Shown here piece after piece: positions 45,414 to 58,137 of a DNA stretch of 64,000 bases. Source of the stretch: Asterella californica (Eukaryota > Streptophyta > Marchantiopsida > Marchantiales > Aytoniaceae); NCBI GenBank assembly GCA_036924285.1, contig JAYKYS010000005.1, positions 5,208,001-5,272,000 on the forward strand. Reading direction: 5' to 3'. Made by a program: the position numbers and the translations under genes. The notes beneath the pieces were generated by a model. It saw only the letters and a program-made list of their open reading frames with translations. It searched no databases and was not told where the DNA came from. Every line of letters starts with the position of its first letter. Position 1 is the first letter of the stretch.

Positions 45414-46716
45414 CTCACTTGAAGAGATCTTTGAAGGATGTTTAGAATTCAATTTTATATTCGACAAAAAGAGATCATGAGAGAGCACATGGAGAGAGCG
45501 TTGGAAAGAGAGAGAGAGCTAATGCGATGTTAGCCACTTTAGAACCTTTCGTGTATCCGTAGTGATCTATGACGCTTTCGAGGTCATTCTTTATATCTTC
45601 TTCACTTAGAAAAGGTTTGAGTAGAGTTGAAAGTGGATAGAACAAGAGTTGTATAGAAAAGAGGAGGAAGAAGTTATTAGAGGAGAAAAATTCAGGATTT
45701 TATGAATTCTGCTCTTTGGAAAATAAGTACAGCCGCTGTCAGATTTTCTGTGTTTTTTATTTTCTTGTGAAACTTTCCAGTATTCTAGCTTGGCCGATAA
45801 GCTTCTTAGATAACATAAATTATGGGAAGTGGAGGTCTGGTGAGGGAGATATAAATTTTCAAAGTTGAAGGGGTTAATTCATGAAAGTTTAGACATTCTG
45901 CTCTCTAACAATTATGTACAGTCGCTGTCATCTTTTCTGTGTTTTTATTTCCCTGTGAAAATTTCAAAGATTGTAGCTTGTCTGATAAGCTATTAGAAGA
46001 AGCAAAAATCATGAGAAGATGAGTTTTAGAAAGATAGATAGAATTTTTCAAAGTGGAGGGGGTTGACAATCATGAGTGAAGTCAAAAAATACAACTTTCA
46101 TTTTTGTGAAACTTCTACAATCAACACCATTTCTTCTGATCATGGAAGTTTCTATTGAAACTTCATGAGTTAGTAGGCTGGAGGTTGAGCTACTGGAGGC
46201 CATAAAAATCTTCGAGAGATCTCTTACTGACTAAGAGATATACGTTTCGATATACAAAGAGATCTTGAAAATATTTCTTGAGGAATCTAGTTCGGATGCC
46301 GAGGTGGAAGAAGAGACGTTTAGGAGTTCGAACGGAGACGGAGAAGCCAAAGTTAAGTATAGATGAGTTGCGAACACGCATCTATAGCACTTAGAGTGCC
46401 CTCTTTACTCTATATCAAGAAGCTTCCCATACCATTGGCGCAAATGTGAAGAAAATTGAGTTGAAAATATCATTCACTGTGGAGGCCACAAATGCTCTTG
46501 GTGAAGTAGAGTTGGACCTTACAAGAGTGAGTTTAAGATGTCTGTTGTGATTAGTACAGACGATGGTCATGAGGATCATATCTTAGACAATTAATTTTAG
46601 ATTGGATTTTATTTTGTGTATAACATGTATAATACACGATTTCTAATATAAAGGTCGAACGAGTTAAGAAAGTGATGTAGAATTTTTTTTCTCAAAGTAT
46701 TTTGTCCACGTAATGA
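45414..46716 (+). other. leader of the Athila/Tat-like element with tandem repeat
   Basis: A unit of about 189 bp (attctgctctt...gtacag.cgctgtca...) is present twice at 45706-46075 with divergence. No frame of note except fragments on either strand. Confidence 0.5.
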
Positions 46717-47049
46717 TTGAGAAAGCGCAACAACATGAGTGGAAGTTCAAAAGACTGGAAAATTAGATTTAGAAATCTTTCTCAAGGTTTAGATGTCATA
46801 ATAAGTGTCGAAGAGAGCTCGAGAGAGATTATCGTTGAGTTTGAGAACACTAATACAAAATTTAAAGTAGAATCTCCAATGAGAAGAGTAGAAATCGATT
46901 TGTGGTGTTATTTCTATAGAGGGTTGGGACATAAAGTAATGAATTGTCCAACTAGGATCAAAGCAAAGAGAGCCAAAGGAAAGCGGGAGTTTATTGATTT
47001 AAGTCTTCGAGTGGGTCCATCTTCACCAACGCCAATTCATCTTCTATGA
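46717..47049 (+). other. 110-codon frame with a degenerate zinc knuckle
   Basis: Starts MRKRNNMSGSSKDWKIRFRN. It later reads WCYFYRGLGHKVMNCPTR, which matches C-x2-C-x4-H-x4-C except that the second Cys is Tyr. It precedes, rather than follows, the Gag core, so it may be a displaced Gag piece or a leader ORF of the element. Confidence 0.4.
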
Positions 47050-47417
47050 GAGGATCCTTGTCCAAGTTGTGGAGTGGGTGATCTATCAAGAGGACGTAGA
47101 TGTGGCCGTTTTACTTACATCAATGTCGAGAAGTTCGATGAGACTCAGAGAGCTGAAACGGGAGAAGTTGTCAACTTCAAAGGAGGATTCGACTGAGTTG
47201 TCATGGAGATCGTCATTCGGATAGTGGAGAAGACGGTGATGCAACTCAGGCTCATGATTACCTTGGGAGAAGAAATTACACAAGAGGTGTTGTTACAACC
47301 ATTTCTTTTTATTTTATCTATGGTAGATTATTCTCGAATGGAATTGATGATGTTCGTACTCTTTTAACGAGTCGTTATTGCACGAAGATTAGAAGAGGAG
47401 AAAGAATAGTTACAAAA

Positions 47418-48480
47418 TGAGGAAGCTATCAGTGTTTCATGAGAAGGATAATGAAGATGTAGAGACGTTTGTTTGAGACTTCAAAAGAGGTTGCATCGGA
47501 AACAACGTGAGAATGAAAGAAGAATAGGTGTTGTTACAACCAGAGTTTTTAGAAGATTTTGCTCTTACGTGGTATGAAGATCGAGTGAAGAACAAAACAC
47601 CTGGTGCAGTTGAGGACACATGGGAGACGTTGAGTAACACACTCATCGAGGAGTTTCTACCAGAAGAGAGTTATGAGAAGCTCATGATGGAGCTCACTCA
47701 TTTGAAACAACGAGACGACGAGAAAGTTTGACAATATGCCGAAAGGGTAGATAAGTTGGAGCAACGATTTTGGGCGGTCCTACGGAAGAGTGGGGACAAT
47801 ATGAAGCTAACAATGGTGAGGATTGTAGCAGTTCTGATCAAGAACTTGGTGGAAGAATTGAGACCTTCAATTTGAATCCACGCGAGGTACGAGAAGCCAG
47901 CAACCAAAGTGGAGGTCATCATGATTGCGACAAATATGGAAGAGAGTTTGGATGAAAGAGATATCATCCAACCTCATAATGCCGCTCTGGTGTAACCACA
48001 ACGATAGCATCTGCACCATCACAATTGATGATCGCTTCAACGTCAACTCCTACTCCAACGGTGGTGTCAAGACCATTTGTCCCTACAACTATGTCTACTA
48101 CCGTCTCTGATTTTCATGCCGAGATGAAGAGCATCACCGATATTCTTGCGGATCTCAAGATAAACGTGGTACAATTACGAGAATGGAGGAACAAAGGTGG
48201 AGGAAAAATGATACGACAACAATTCCAACTGAAGAAATCAATGTAACTATGGAGGCAACCAAGGAATAACTTTGGACGTGTGGAGGTTCTCATTTCCAAC
48301 GAAACTGTTTTAGCAACGGAGCAAGAGGTGCTGAAGTTGTCAGAATGAATGTTGGTGGAGGAAATCCATCATAAGCACGAGACAAGAGAGTGACTACTAT
48401 CGATGTAGTGCGAGATCCTATCTATGAGAAGAGAGAGAGCTCGAACTCTTCTCATGTCCCGGTGGAGCTTTTAGCTCAAG
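47418..48480 (+). pseudogene. Gag of the Athila/Tat-like gypsy element
   Basis: Retrotransposon-gag core: FALTWYEDRVKNKTP, then TWETLSNTLIEEFLPE, LMMELTHLKQRDDEKV, a TGA, and QYAERVDKLEQRF. Three or more stops (about 47475, 47527, 47729, 47872) break it. The next element domains resume only at 54531, after the nested insertion at 48609-54526. Confidence 0.75.
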
Positions 48481-48608
48481 AAAGAAAATGAACTCGATTT
48501 TTTAATGAACCGATTTTCATTGAGGAGTCACCAAGTAGAAGTACTCTCTCGAGTACTATTTCAAGTACACCAAAGGAGTCAAGAAGAAAGTTGACGATGA
48601 CGGTATCG

Positions 48609-50335
48609 TGTCGGATATTTTGTGCGTGAAGGATGTCCAGGAAAACGCGAGGTTCCTGGCTGTGGAGATGCTGTGTGCCAAACAGAGACAAGACGGAGAA
48701 GAACAACCACGAAAAGGAATGCTGCGATATATACCACTCTGAAAGTATGTACACTGTCGATTCTTTCTCCAAACAGCATAAAACTATCTGGGAACTTTCT
48801 CCTTTCGCCAAACGATCTTCAAATGTTGATAGGGTCTCCTTCCCTGACTCCGTTGGCCCAAGAAACCTTCAGATCCGACTCCCGATAGTCGAGATATCGC
48901 CGATTTTCGGTCGCAGGTGACCGAACCTTCAAAAACTCCTCCCTGCGGCTTAAAACCGCTCACACCGCACAAACGGATCGTCCAAACTGATATCCGTCTT
49001 CGCTGGTAGGTAGATCTGGCTACCCTAAACCCAACGAGACTCCAAACAAGTCGTTTGGAGTTCCCCTTGCAAAACCACGCAAGAAATTTGGCCGCAGGTT
49101 GCAAAAAACTGACGTAAATCGGCTCCCTGCGGCTCAAACTTGCTCACCACACCCAAACCAACAATCCAATCCACGTATAGTCTTCTCCTATGAGTAGATG
49201 AAGACTCCCTGATCGCGTAGGCACCAAGAACGAAGAGCTTGGCTCACCTATCGCGAAGAACAGCCCAACCTCAGGTCGGAGGTGAACGAAAATCTGATGT
49301 AAGCGCTCCCCTGCGAGCCAATTTCACTCAGAACTTCCAAACCGCCCGATGAAAACTGGTATCGTCTTCAATTTCCTGTAGAACTCGGTGTTCTGATCCC
49401 GTTGGATCCAAGGACAGCAAGTTTGGACTCCGGAACGGCCCGAACGGTCCAACTCTCCTTCACAGGTAACTGAAAACCTCAAATCTGCTTCCTGCGTCTC
49501 AATTTCTCTCAGAACACAACCCCCGACCCGTCTCTTCCCAAACCGTTTGAACCAGTGCGTAGCCTGCATAGATCTGAACCCAACGACGCCTTGCGCGCTT
49601 GCATTGGACTTCCAAATCTCCCGCACCGTCTGCTGACAGGTCGCAGGCGCAAGCAAGCCCCTAAGCTGCCCCCTTGTTACAGTCTGTACGTACGAAGTTC
49701 AACCCTCAATAATAAGAAGCAGGCCCCTTGCATCTTTGATATAACGCCTGAAGCCCTAAATACCCAGTCAGCAAGTAACTAGGGGCCTAGCTTGATTTTA
49801 CCTTTTTCCGAATCGCATAACTTCTTCTCTGGATGTTCAAACGAAATAAACAAGATGCCCATGGAAAGCTGACAACGAGCTCTATCCATCTATGCGATAA
49901 AAGTAAAGATCCGAAGTTGCGCCAAAAGCTCGTAAGCTGGGGCCTAGCTTGTTTTCTCCATCTTTCGAGTCCTGTAACTTCTTCACTATGCGTCCAAACG
50001 AAGTAGACAAAGTGCCTATGAAATGCTGACAAGGAGCTCTATCCACTGGTGCGACAAAAACGAAGATCCAAAGTGGTGCCAAAAACCCGTAAGCTGGGGC
50101 CTAGCTTATTTTCTCCATCTCTCGAGTCTTGTAACTTCTCCACTAGGCGTCCAAACGAAGTAGACAAAGTGCCTATGGAAAGCTGACAAGGAGCTCTACC
50201 CATCTATGCGATGAAAATGGAGATCTGAGATTGCGTCAAAAGTCCGTAAGCTGGAGCCTAGCTTGTCTTCTCATGAGTGACTTTAGAGTGACAAGCATCG
50301 AAGTTTGAATTTCAGGTAGGAGCCGGTCCACGACA
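48609..50335 (-). repeat. LTR, left copy (3' LTR)
   Basis: 1,727 bp, partner of 52800-54526. Contains a threefold 157-bp tandem repeat near its right end. Open frames inside it, for example 48784-49137 (-), recur in the other copies of this LTR and are not thought to be genes. Confidence 0.9.
49782..50260. repeat. 157-bp tandem repeat, three units, inside the LTR
   Basis: Units start with gggcctagctt at about 49783, 49940 and 50098, and the series ends with gagcctagctt near 50255. The same array is in the right LTR at about 53974-54450. Confidence 0.85.
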
Positions 50336-51034
50336 CTACATCCACCCCCTCCAAACCTGTGCATCCTCCGGTATGCACCAGAGATACCAACCAAGGAGTG
50401 GACTGGCACGTACACTCATTCCCATCTTCTCATCCTCCTCCCATCTCGATCAACCTCATCCTCAAGTCTGCAACTCGATCGTCATCTTGAAGTTGCAATC
50501 TTGCCATGATCCTCCCTAGATCCATGCTCATCGATCTTCACCTTGAACCTCCCATCCAATCACCCCCTCTAAATCTACACATCTTCAATATGCGAAGACA
50601 TAGAAAGAATAACCCATCATACCATAGAAATGTCTTCCATCCGTCATGTAGAACCTCATTGTCGAGGTTGTGACCCAAGTGTCGTAGTAGACATCCCCCA
50701 TCCTGTCAATCATCACCCGTATCTTGACAGTAACCCTCAACCTCAAGCATGTACATGTTGTTGTACGTATCCAACTCTTCTTTTTTGTTTTTCTGAAAAA
50801 AAAGAACCACACTGCTGCAACCAAAATCATCAACTGCAACCATCATTGTCTCGCTGTAGAATAGTATCTTCCTCAACCATCATCCTCCCTGATATCTTTT
50901 TCTGAAAATCCTCACAACCTCCCAAGCATCATCCTCTCAACCTTCCTGAAAATATTTACAATCTCCCAAGCATCATCCTCCCAACACAAATCATCTTCAG
51001 CAATGGCTTCTCCCCTGTAAGCCATCGTTACCCA

Positions 51035-52646
51035 TCATCTTATACCCGTAGCCTCAAGAGCGTCCGTCCATTCTCCTTCGTCCTCAGCAAGTTGCTCGTC
51101 CTTGATGATGTCAATGTAGACATCATGGACTTCCCTTGTAGTAGCAACCAAGACCTCCCGTGAAGTGAATCCAACCTTCAGATCTTGAATGCGCTCCTCC
51201 CAACCTCCCTTCACATCCATCGTCGTCATATCCGCATCTGGTTGTTGTTTGTCTGCAACCAGATCACCCACGTCCGCTATCTGCACCTCAACCATCTCCT
51301 CCGGTTGTGAAGGATCGCCCTCCATTGCCTGTTCAGGAAGAATAGTTTCTTGTTGAATCCTATCCTCCTGAGCTAGCCTCCTTGAAGAAGTATCTTGTTG
51401 GTCTTTCTTCTCGCACTGCATCGTGGATGCAGTATCCAACCTGAGCTCGTTTAGATCCTCGTGCTCATCCAAACCATCTCTATGGAGATCATGCTCAATC
51501 TCCTCCACCCTAGCACCATAATTTGTAGCTTCGGTAGCTACAACTGCATGTGTCGCAAGGCAATCATCCACAAACTTCTTCATCCCTCCTTTACCAACGT
51601 TGGCTTGAAGGAGAGTACCCGTACTTGTGAATGCAACCTTTCCATCTTCCCAAGAAATAACCTCACGTTGCAAAGACTCTGCAAAGTCGATGCAATCGTC
51701 CCGTTGATGGTCAGTACCATCACACCACATACACTGATGTACCCAAGATGGTTTGGGTACATCAGTCGATGATCCCTTATTCTCCAACCTAGTAATCTTA
51801 GCTTGCAGATCTTGCATATTTTGCTGTAGGTCCTCGATGGTTGGATCCTTCTTCTCTACAACCGCAACTGGAAGTTGAACCTCAGATATTGTCTGAACTG
51901 GTGTGGTAGTCAACGCTGCAGGTGTCAACCTTGTAACTCTTTCCCTTGTCTGTCTCCGGACAAGAAGCTCAACCGCTTCATGCACAACCTCCCAATTTCT
52001 TGTTAACCCTTCTTCTTCCTCCTCATCCTCCAGAAGTAGCTCCAACTGTTCTTGCCATGGTTCATCCGCAGCTTGAAGAAATAGTTCTGTCTTGTAGCTC
52101 TCCAAGGTTAGCTTGTCCACCCGAAGTAGTTGAGAGAATTGTCTCTCGAACTCCTTTAACAGCTCTGCAGGCTGTAAACCCTTGCTGGATCCGTTGACCC
52201 ATCCCAAAAAAGATTTCTTGGTTACTCGATCTGAGTTTCCCAAGAAATACTTCTCCATCAGTGCATGTGAAAATGTATCCCAGTTCCTCCCAAAACGCTT
52301 TGACCTTCACATGCTCCCTTATCTCAGGCACCGCAGCGAGTTCGAATGTCTCGATCATCTCCTTCTCCGATACTTGATCCAATTCCATCTCCATCTTGTA
52401 ACATCTCAAGTACTCAGAGATGTCTCTCCCACCAAAAAGATCAAACTTGTCGATCACCCTTCCAAGCGCTTTCTTCCCCAAAGCCTCCTTTTGTTGCTTC
52501 CCTTGCTCTTGTCGCATAAACAAAGTGAAGGCTTGAAACAATCGTGCAGTTGCTGCATCCAACTGCACCCCTGGTATCCCCTCTGATCTATCCATTCCGT
52601 CCAAAGTCATAGCTCGTCCTATCCTCTCATCCTCCCATGATCCCAA
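51035..52646 (-). pseudogene. gag of the nested non-autonomous element
   Basis: Two frames joined by one frameshift near 52275. The first (from 52646) has KFDLFGGRDISEYLRCYKME and FELAAVPEIREHVK. The second (407 codons to 51035) has EKYFLGNSDRVTKKSFLGWV, a zinc knuckle CMWCDGTDHQRDDC (C-x2-C-x4-H-x4-C), GKGGMKKFVDD, then a long acidic tail ending EDEGEWTDALEATGIR. The element at 56.4-63.4 kb has the same Gag type. Only one lesion was found, in line with the young LTRs; it may still make the C-terminal part. Confidence 0.75.
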
Positions 52647-52799
52647 CCGTCTAGAAATCCATCATCCCAGGTCCACAACATCCTCCCGAACAACCAAACC
52701 CATCTTCATCCTCGTTCATGATTGCTGATCTCTTCTGTCCAGTTCTGACACACAAATATCTCCACCCCGGACCTTCACGTCGAGTTCACCACCATATCG

Positions 52800-54526
52800 T
52801 GTCGGATATTTTGTGCGTGAAGGATGTCCAGGAAAACGCGAGGTTCCTGGCTGTGGAGATGCTGTGTGCCAAACAGAGACAAGACGGAGAAGAACAACCA
52901 CGAAAAGGAATGCTGCGATATATACCACTCTGAAAGTATGTACACTGTCGATTCTTTCTCCAAACAGCATAAAACTATCTGGGAACTTTCTCCTTTCGCC
53001 AAACGATCTTCAAATGTTGATAGGGTCTCCTTCCCTGACTCCGTTGGCCCAAGAAACCTTCAGATCCGACTCCCGATAGTCGAGATATCGCCGATTTTCG
53101 GTCGCAGGTGACCGAACCTTCAAAAACTCCTCCCTGCGGCTTAAAACCGCTCACACCGCACAAACGGATCGTCCAAACTGATATCCGTCTTCGCTGGTAG
53201 GTAGATCTGGCTACCCTAAACCCAACGAGACTCCAAACAAGTCGTTTGGAGTTCCCCTTGCAAAACCACGCAAGAAATTTGGCCGCAGGTTGCAAAAAAC
53301 TGACGTAAATCGGCTCCCTGCGGCTCAAACTTGCTCACCACACCCAAACCAACAATCCAATCCACGTATAGTCTTCTCCTATGAGTAGATGAAGACTCCC
53401 TGATCGCGTAGGCACCAAGAACGAAGAGCTTGGCTCACCTATCGCGAAGAACAGCCCAACCTCAGGTCGGAGGTGAACGAAAATCTGATGTAAGCGCTCC
53501 CCTGCGAGCCAATTTCACTCAGAACTTCCAAACCGCCCGATGAAAACTGGTATCGTCTTCAATTTCCTGTAGAACTCGGTGTTCTGATCCCGTTGGATCC
53601 AAGGACAGCAAGTTTGGACTCCGGAACGGCCCGAACGATCCAACTCTCCTTCACAGGTAACTGAAAACCTCAAATCTGCTTCCTGCGTCTCAATTTCTCT
53701 CAGAACACAACCCCCGACCCGTCTCTTCCCAAACCGTTTGAACCAGTGCGTAGCCTGCATAGATCTGAACCCAACGACGCCTTGCGCGCTTGCATTGGAC
53801 TTCCAAATCTCCCGCACCGTCTGCTGACAGGTCGCAGGCGCAAGCAAGCCCCTAAGCTGCCCCCTTGTTACAGTCTGTACGTACGAAGTTCAACCCTCAA
53901 TAATAAGAAGCAGGCCCCTTGCGTCTTTGATATAACGCCTGAAGCCCTAAATACCCAGTCAGCAAGTAACTAGGGGCCTAGCTTGATTTTACCTTTTTCC
54001 GAATCGCATAACTTCTTCTCTGGATGTTCAAACGAAATAAACAAGATGCCCATGGAAAGCTGACAACGAGCTCTATCCATCTATGCGATAAAAGTAAAGA
54101 TCCGAAGTTGCGCCAAAAGCTCGTAAGCTGGGGCCTAGCTTGTTTTCTCCATCTTTCGAGTCTTGTAACTTCTTCACTATGCGTCCAAACGAAGTAGACA
54201 AAGTGCCTATGAAATGCTGACAAGGAGCTCTATCCACTGGTGCGACAAAAACGAAGATCCAAAGTGGTGCCAAAAACCCGTAAGCTGGGGCCTAGCTTAT
54301 TTTCTCCATCTCTCGAGTCCTGTAACTTCTCCACTAGGCGTCCAAACGAAGTAGACAAAGTGCCTATGGAAAGCTGACAAGGAGCTCTACCCATCTATGC
54401 GATGAAAATGGAGATCTGAGATTGCGCCAAAAGTCCGTAAGCTGGAGCCTAGCTTGTCTTCTCATGAGTGACTTTAGAGTGACAAGCATCGAAGTTTGAA
54501 TTTCAGGTAGGAGCCGGTCCACGACA
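52800..54526 (-). repeat. LTR, right copy (5' LTR)
   Basis: 1,727 bp, same length as the left copy. Differences noticed are at about 53637, 53922, 54161, 54317 and 54427. Confidence 0.9.
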
Positions 54527-54570
54527 CGACAACGGATTTCATCATTTCATCTTCTAAAGCGAGATATGAT

Positions 54571-54915
54571 GTGCTTGAAGATGTAGGTGCTCAAAAAATC
54601 AACATCACGGTTGAGAAACTTATCGCACTCAGCCCCAGTTTACGAAAGGAACTCAGAGGAGGACTGAGTTCTAAGAGAAGCAAGAAGAAGAAACTCAAGA
54701 GCAAGACATCAAAATCTGTGGGAGTTGGTGTGGTGGATGTGCATGCTTCATATGTATACACTAAGGCTTCAAAGATTGAACTCCGATTGAATGATCACTA
54801 CGTCTCTGTCGTATTGGTGGATGGAGGGTCAGCTGTAAATGCCATATTAGAGAGGTTGATGAAGAAGTTGGAGATGGAACCAACTCGCCCAGCTAGCATT
54901 GTTGTGGATGGCTAA
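54571..54915 (+). pseudogene. protease of the Athila/Tat-like gypsy element
   Basis: Resumes the element broken at 48608. The frame includes VSVVLVDGGSAVNAI, the D-G-G-S form of the retropepsin active site used by Athila/Tat elements, and ends at a TAA after VVDG. Sequence up to 55320 continues the connection in other frames (FLLGRFWLRAVRTTKKWH near 55020). Confidence 0.7.
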
Positions 54916-55319
54916 CAAGCAACGAGTAAGATCTATTGGTGTGTTAGAGAAGGTGGTTGTGTCTATGATGGGAGTTCAAACATTGTCCTTTCAAGTACTA
55001 AAGGACTCTAGTTATGATTTTCTTCTAGGTAGATTTTGGTTGAGAGCTGTGCGTACCACAAAAAAGTGGCACAAGAGATATTTACAGATTAGACCTATAG
55101 ATCATAGAGTGATAGTACCTCTCTCGGGTGTTGGAGTGATGACTTACGGAGGATGATCAGAGTGTCTCATAAGTAGATACGGAAGATTCTTACGATCAAG
55201 AATCCTCGTCTGATGATGAAAGATTTGGTCGAGATGAATCATTACATCAACTTAGTGCTATTGACTTGTTGTCTCGACCAGTAGTGGAGAAAGATCCTGA
55301 CAAAGAAGAGTTGAGTGAA

Positions 55320-56443
55320 GTAGAGATTGTGAGAAGACTCTCTACCCTGAAGTTTAGAATCAATGTCATTCAAGATGAGAAAAGTAGATTCCTAGATATA
55401 TTTTAGAAATATATCCATGTGTTTGCTTTCAGTTGTCGACATAAACAGAGAAAGGTCAATCGTACAATGGCAATGATGGTCAAGGAAGAGATAGACAAGT
55501 TGAAGAAGGCAAGTTTCATCTACGAGGTGGAGAACTGAGGATGAGTTTCACCCATTGTGATTGTCAAGAAGAAGAATGATAAGTTGCGAGTGTGCATAGA
55601 CTATAAGAACATGAATGCAATTACCAAGAAGGATTATTATCCTCTGCCATTTATAGATGAGATTTTGGAAAAAGTCGTTGACTGGTACATCTTTGGTGAT
55701 GGTTATAGTGGATATAACCATATCAAGATAGCACAAGAATACCAGCAGTTGACTACTTTCACTACTCCTTGGGGAACATTTGTATTTCGGGTGATGTCAT
55801 TCAGACTGTGTAATGCTCCGGTCGCGTTTCAGAGGTTCATGAACAAGGTGTTTGAACCATTCATAGGGAAGTTTGTCCGTTATTTCATTGATGATTTTTG
55901 CGTGTACGGAAGAAAGGAGGACCACTTTGATCATATGATCAAAGTTTTGCAACGCATGGAGCAAGCCAACGCTTCTCTAAATCCAAAGAAGTGCATCTTT
56001 GGTTGCAAAGAAGGTCTACTGTTGGGACACATCATTTCCAAGAATGAGATGGCGGTAGATCTTGAGAAGGTGAAGAAGATTGTGGATCTTTCATTTCCGA
56101 TCAACTTGACAAAGTTGAGGGAGTTTCTTGGCATGGTTGGATATTATCGTAGGTTTGTCTTGTCCTTCTCGAACAAAACAATAGCTTTGACGATGTACAT
56201 GAAGAAAGAAGTTGATTTTTGACTTGATAGTGCATGATCAGAAGGCAAAGTAAGCATTTGAGGAGCTGAAAAAGACATTGGTGACAACTCCTATACTTGC
56301 TAAACTTGAGTGGAGTAAAGCATTTATGCTGTATACGGATGCCTCCAATGTAGCAATGAGATGTACATTAAGTCAGTTAGATGGAGATGGACATGATCAT
56401 CCTATAACTTATGCTAGTAGCCAGATGGTTCTTGTTGTCGAGG
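55320..56443 (+). pseudogene. reverse transcriptase and RNase H start of the Athila/Tat-like gypsy element
   Basis: The main 221-codon frame (55557-56222) has VKKKNDKLRVCIDYKNMNAI, YYPLPFIDEIL, YSGYNHIKIA, TTFTTPWGTFVFRVM, LCNAPVAFQRFM, YFIDDFCVYG (catalytic FIDD), LGHIIS and EFLGMVGYYRRFV. The phrase TTFTTPWGTFxxRVMxFxLCNAPxxFQR is characteristic of Athila/Tat. RNase H begins FMLYTDASNVAM and HPITYASSQM and is cut at 56443 by the next element's LTR. Stops at 55406, 55536 and 56221 show decay. Confidence 0.85.
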
Positions 56444-57355
56444 TGAGAGTTTCTTGGAAAGGGCGGAACCTTCTGACTGTGAAGACTGTATATGTCTACT
56501 GAAGGAAGCGTTGGGCTTCTAGCTGTGGTTGCTAACTCAAAGGGGTAGGCTTCAGGTTACAAGGTGGCACTGTAAAACACTCATACATGTCTCTTGGCTC
56601 CTCTGATATATTCAGGAAACAAAAAATCAGGTTGAACTAGTAATGATAAGGTCAGACGGTGAACTTTGACACTTTGGAATAAGAAATATGTGAAGGTTTA
56701 GACTTCTAAACTTCTCCTACATGTAAAAGAGGCCCCACTGGACACACCCACAAAGTTTTAGCATGAGATCAAATTCTAGCACCGAGATGTGGACAGAAAA
56801 ATTTTGAGTAAGAAAATTACGGCAATTTCTAGTATCCAGATAGCTATTTCGACCTAGAACAAAGAATTGGCTTGATCACTTTCTATGATTCTTACAGGAT
56901 TTGGAGTCTACAGGATGTTGAACGTCTCTGTGAAATTTGGACTCCTGATTGTACACAGTTCTCCAGATCTCAAACTCTGAAGTTGCTGCCCTAGATTGAG
57001 AGCTTTTCAGCACCCCTCTACTTCAGCGGTCGCCCTGAATTACTCACTCACTCAAATGACTTGAAACTGTTTGGATAGTCGTAGCCCGGCTGACAGTGAA
57101 TGCAACCACGAAGGTTTGAAGCGATTTCCTCAATTCTATTGCAATTGACACTGAAAACTCCAAAATCAACAAAAGTGATGCAATTCTAGCACAATCCGAA
57201 CTTCAATTTGGCATAACTCCTTTGTTATTGCTCCAAATCGATCAAGAATTTCACTGACTTGCTCTATCTTCCCGTGCTCTCAGATTTCACAGTGTCCTCC
57301 CCAAATGCTCAAACTCCTCTTTAGACCTCTGCTTCTAAGTTTAGAGTTTTGCAAA
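56444..57355 (-). repeat. LTR, left copy (3' LTR)
   Basis: Matches 62662-63420 throughout, apart from one 174-bp gap in the right copy and scattered substitutions. Shared words include gaaatatgtgaaggtttaga and tctagattgagagctttt. Confidence 0.75.
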
Positions 57356-57780
57356 AAGATAAAGTTGGACCAATGAGAGTTCATAGCTCCACTTGGCTAT
57401 CCTTTAGTGCTCTAATCCACATGGTAACTTAACTTCACTCATAGGCTACCACCTCAACCCCCTAAAATGCCAACGTAAATCTTAAACTACCTAAAATGAC
57501 ACGCAACCCTGAAAGATAACTTAAATCAGCTAGAAAGCGTGCATGGGCGATAAGTAAGTACAACTCATGAGCTAAAACTCTATAAACATGGTAAACCTAA
57601 GTTATGTACTTTGAACATCAAAGATAAGTATGAATTCACTTGCACAAGCGTGCGAATGGTTGAACAAGATAAATAGCATACTATCAACCTACTAGGACTC
57701 AAAACATATAACACAACGATGTTAACATATGCATAAAGGACTAGGAGTAATATTAAGCTAACTTCTTCGACTACTAACTC
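57356..57780. other. non-coding stretch between LTR and RNase H
   Basis: Where integrase would be expected in this element; none is recognisable. It may be the rest of the LTR plus the edge of the deletion. Confidence 0.5.
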
Positions 57781-58137
57781 TCAAGTGCCGAAGTAGAAGC
57801 GTAACTCCTCGTTGAACGACAGTGGTTCCAAGTCTGAAGTCTGCTGACCAACTTGGCACCAAACGTCTCTCTTCTCTTCATTCTCCACCTCTACAAACAT
57901 CTCATCCTCATATGTATAACGAGCCCTAGACAACATATCTACAACTGGATTGTCCTTCCCTGCTATATGCTTTAGCTCAGGATTCAGACTCCGGACATAA
58001 ACAATCCATCGCAACATTGCTATGTATGGAGTATTACAGTTTGCTATCATACCCAACAAAGACAAACAATCTATTTCTAATATCACACGGGCTCCTATCA
58101 AGAACTCTCGATCTACCTTCATAGCAGTAACAGCTCT
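57781..58137 (-). pseudogene. RNase H, C-terminal part
   Basis: Reads MKVDREFLIGARVILEIDCL, then GMIANCNTPYIAMLRWIVYV, KHIAGKDNPVVDMLSRARY. It continues the frame of the reverse transcriptase after a TAG at 58138-58140, where a Trp is expected from the family phrase QVKREL-W-x-A-x-T-A. The frame ends with FNEELRFYFGT. Confidence 0.75.

Larger units (their letters stand above)
48609..54526 (-). mobile_element. non-autonomous LTR element with gag only (TR-GAG-like), recent nested insertion
   Basis: Two 1,727-bp LTRs (48609-50335 and 52800-54526) enclose 2,464 bp that contain a gag gene and no protease, reverse transcriptase or integrase. By eye the LTRs differ at about five positions, all transitions, so the insertion is young. 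LTR ends are TGTCG...CGACA. A polypurine run (GGAGGGGGTGGA on the minus strand, about 50346-50357) and a TGGTGGTGAAC start on the minus strand at about 52796 suit the PPT and primer site. It interrupts the Gag/protease junction of the plus-strand gypsy. A clean 5-bp target duplication is not visible. It would need proteins from another element. Confidence 0.85.

Noticed and set aside
48784..49656. 117- and 110-codon minus-strand frames in the LTRs
   Set aside because: Present in both LTR copies and as diverged versions in LTR fragments; no protein motif, best explained as LTR sequence.
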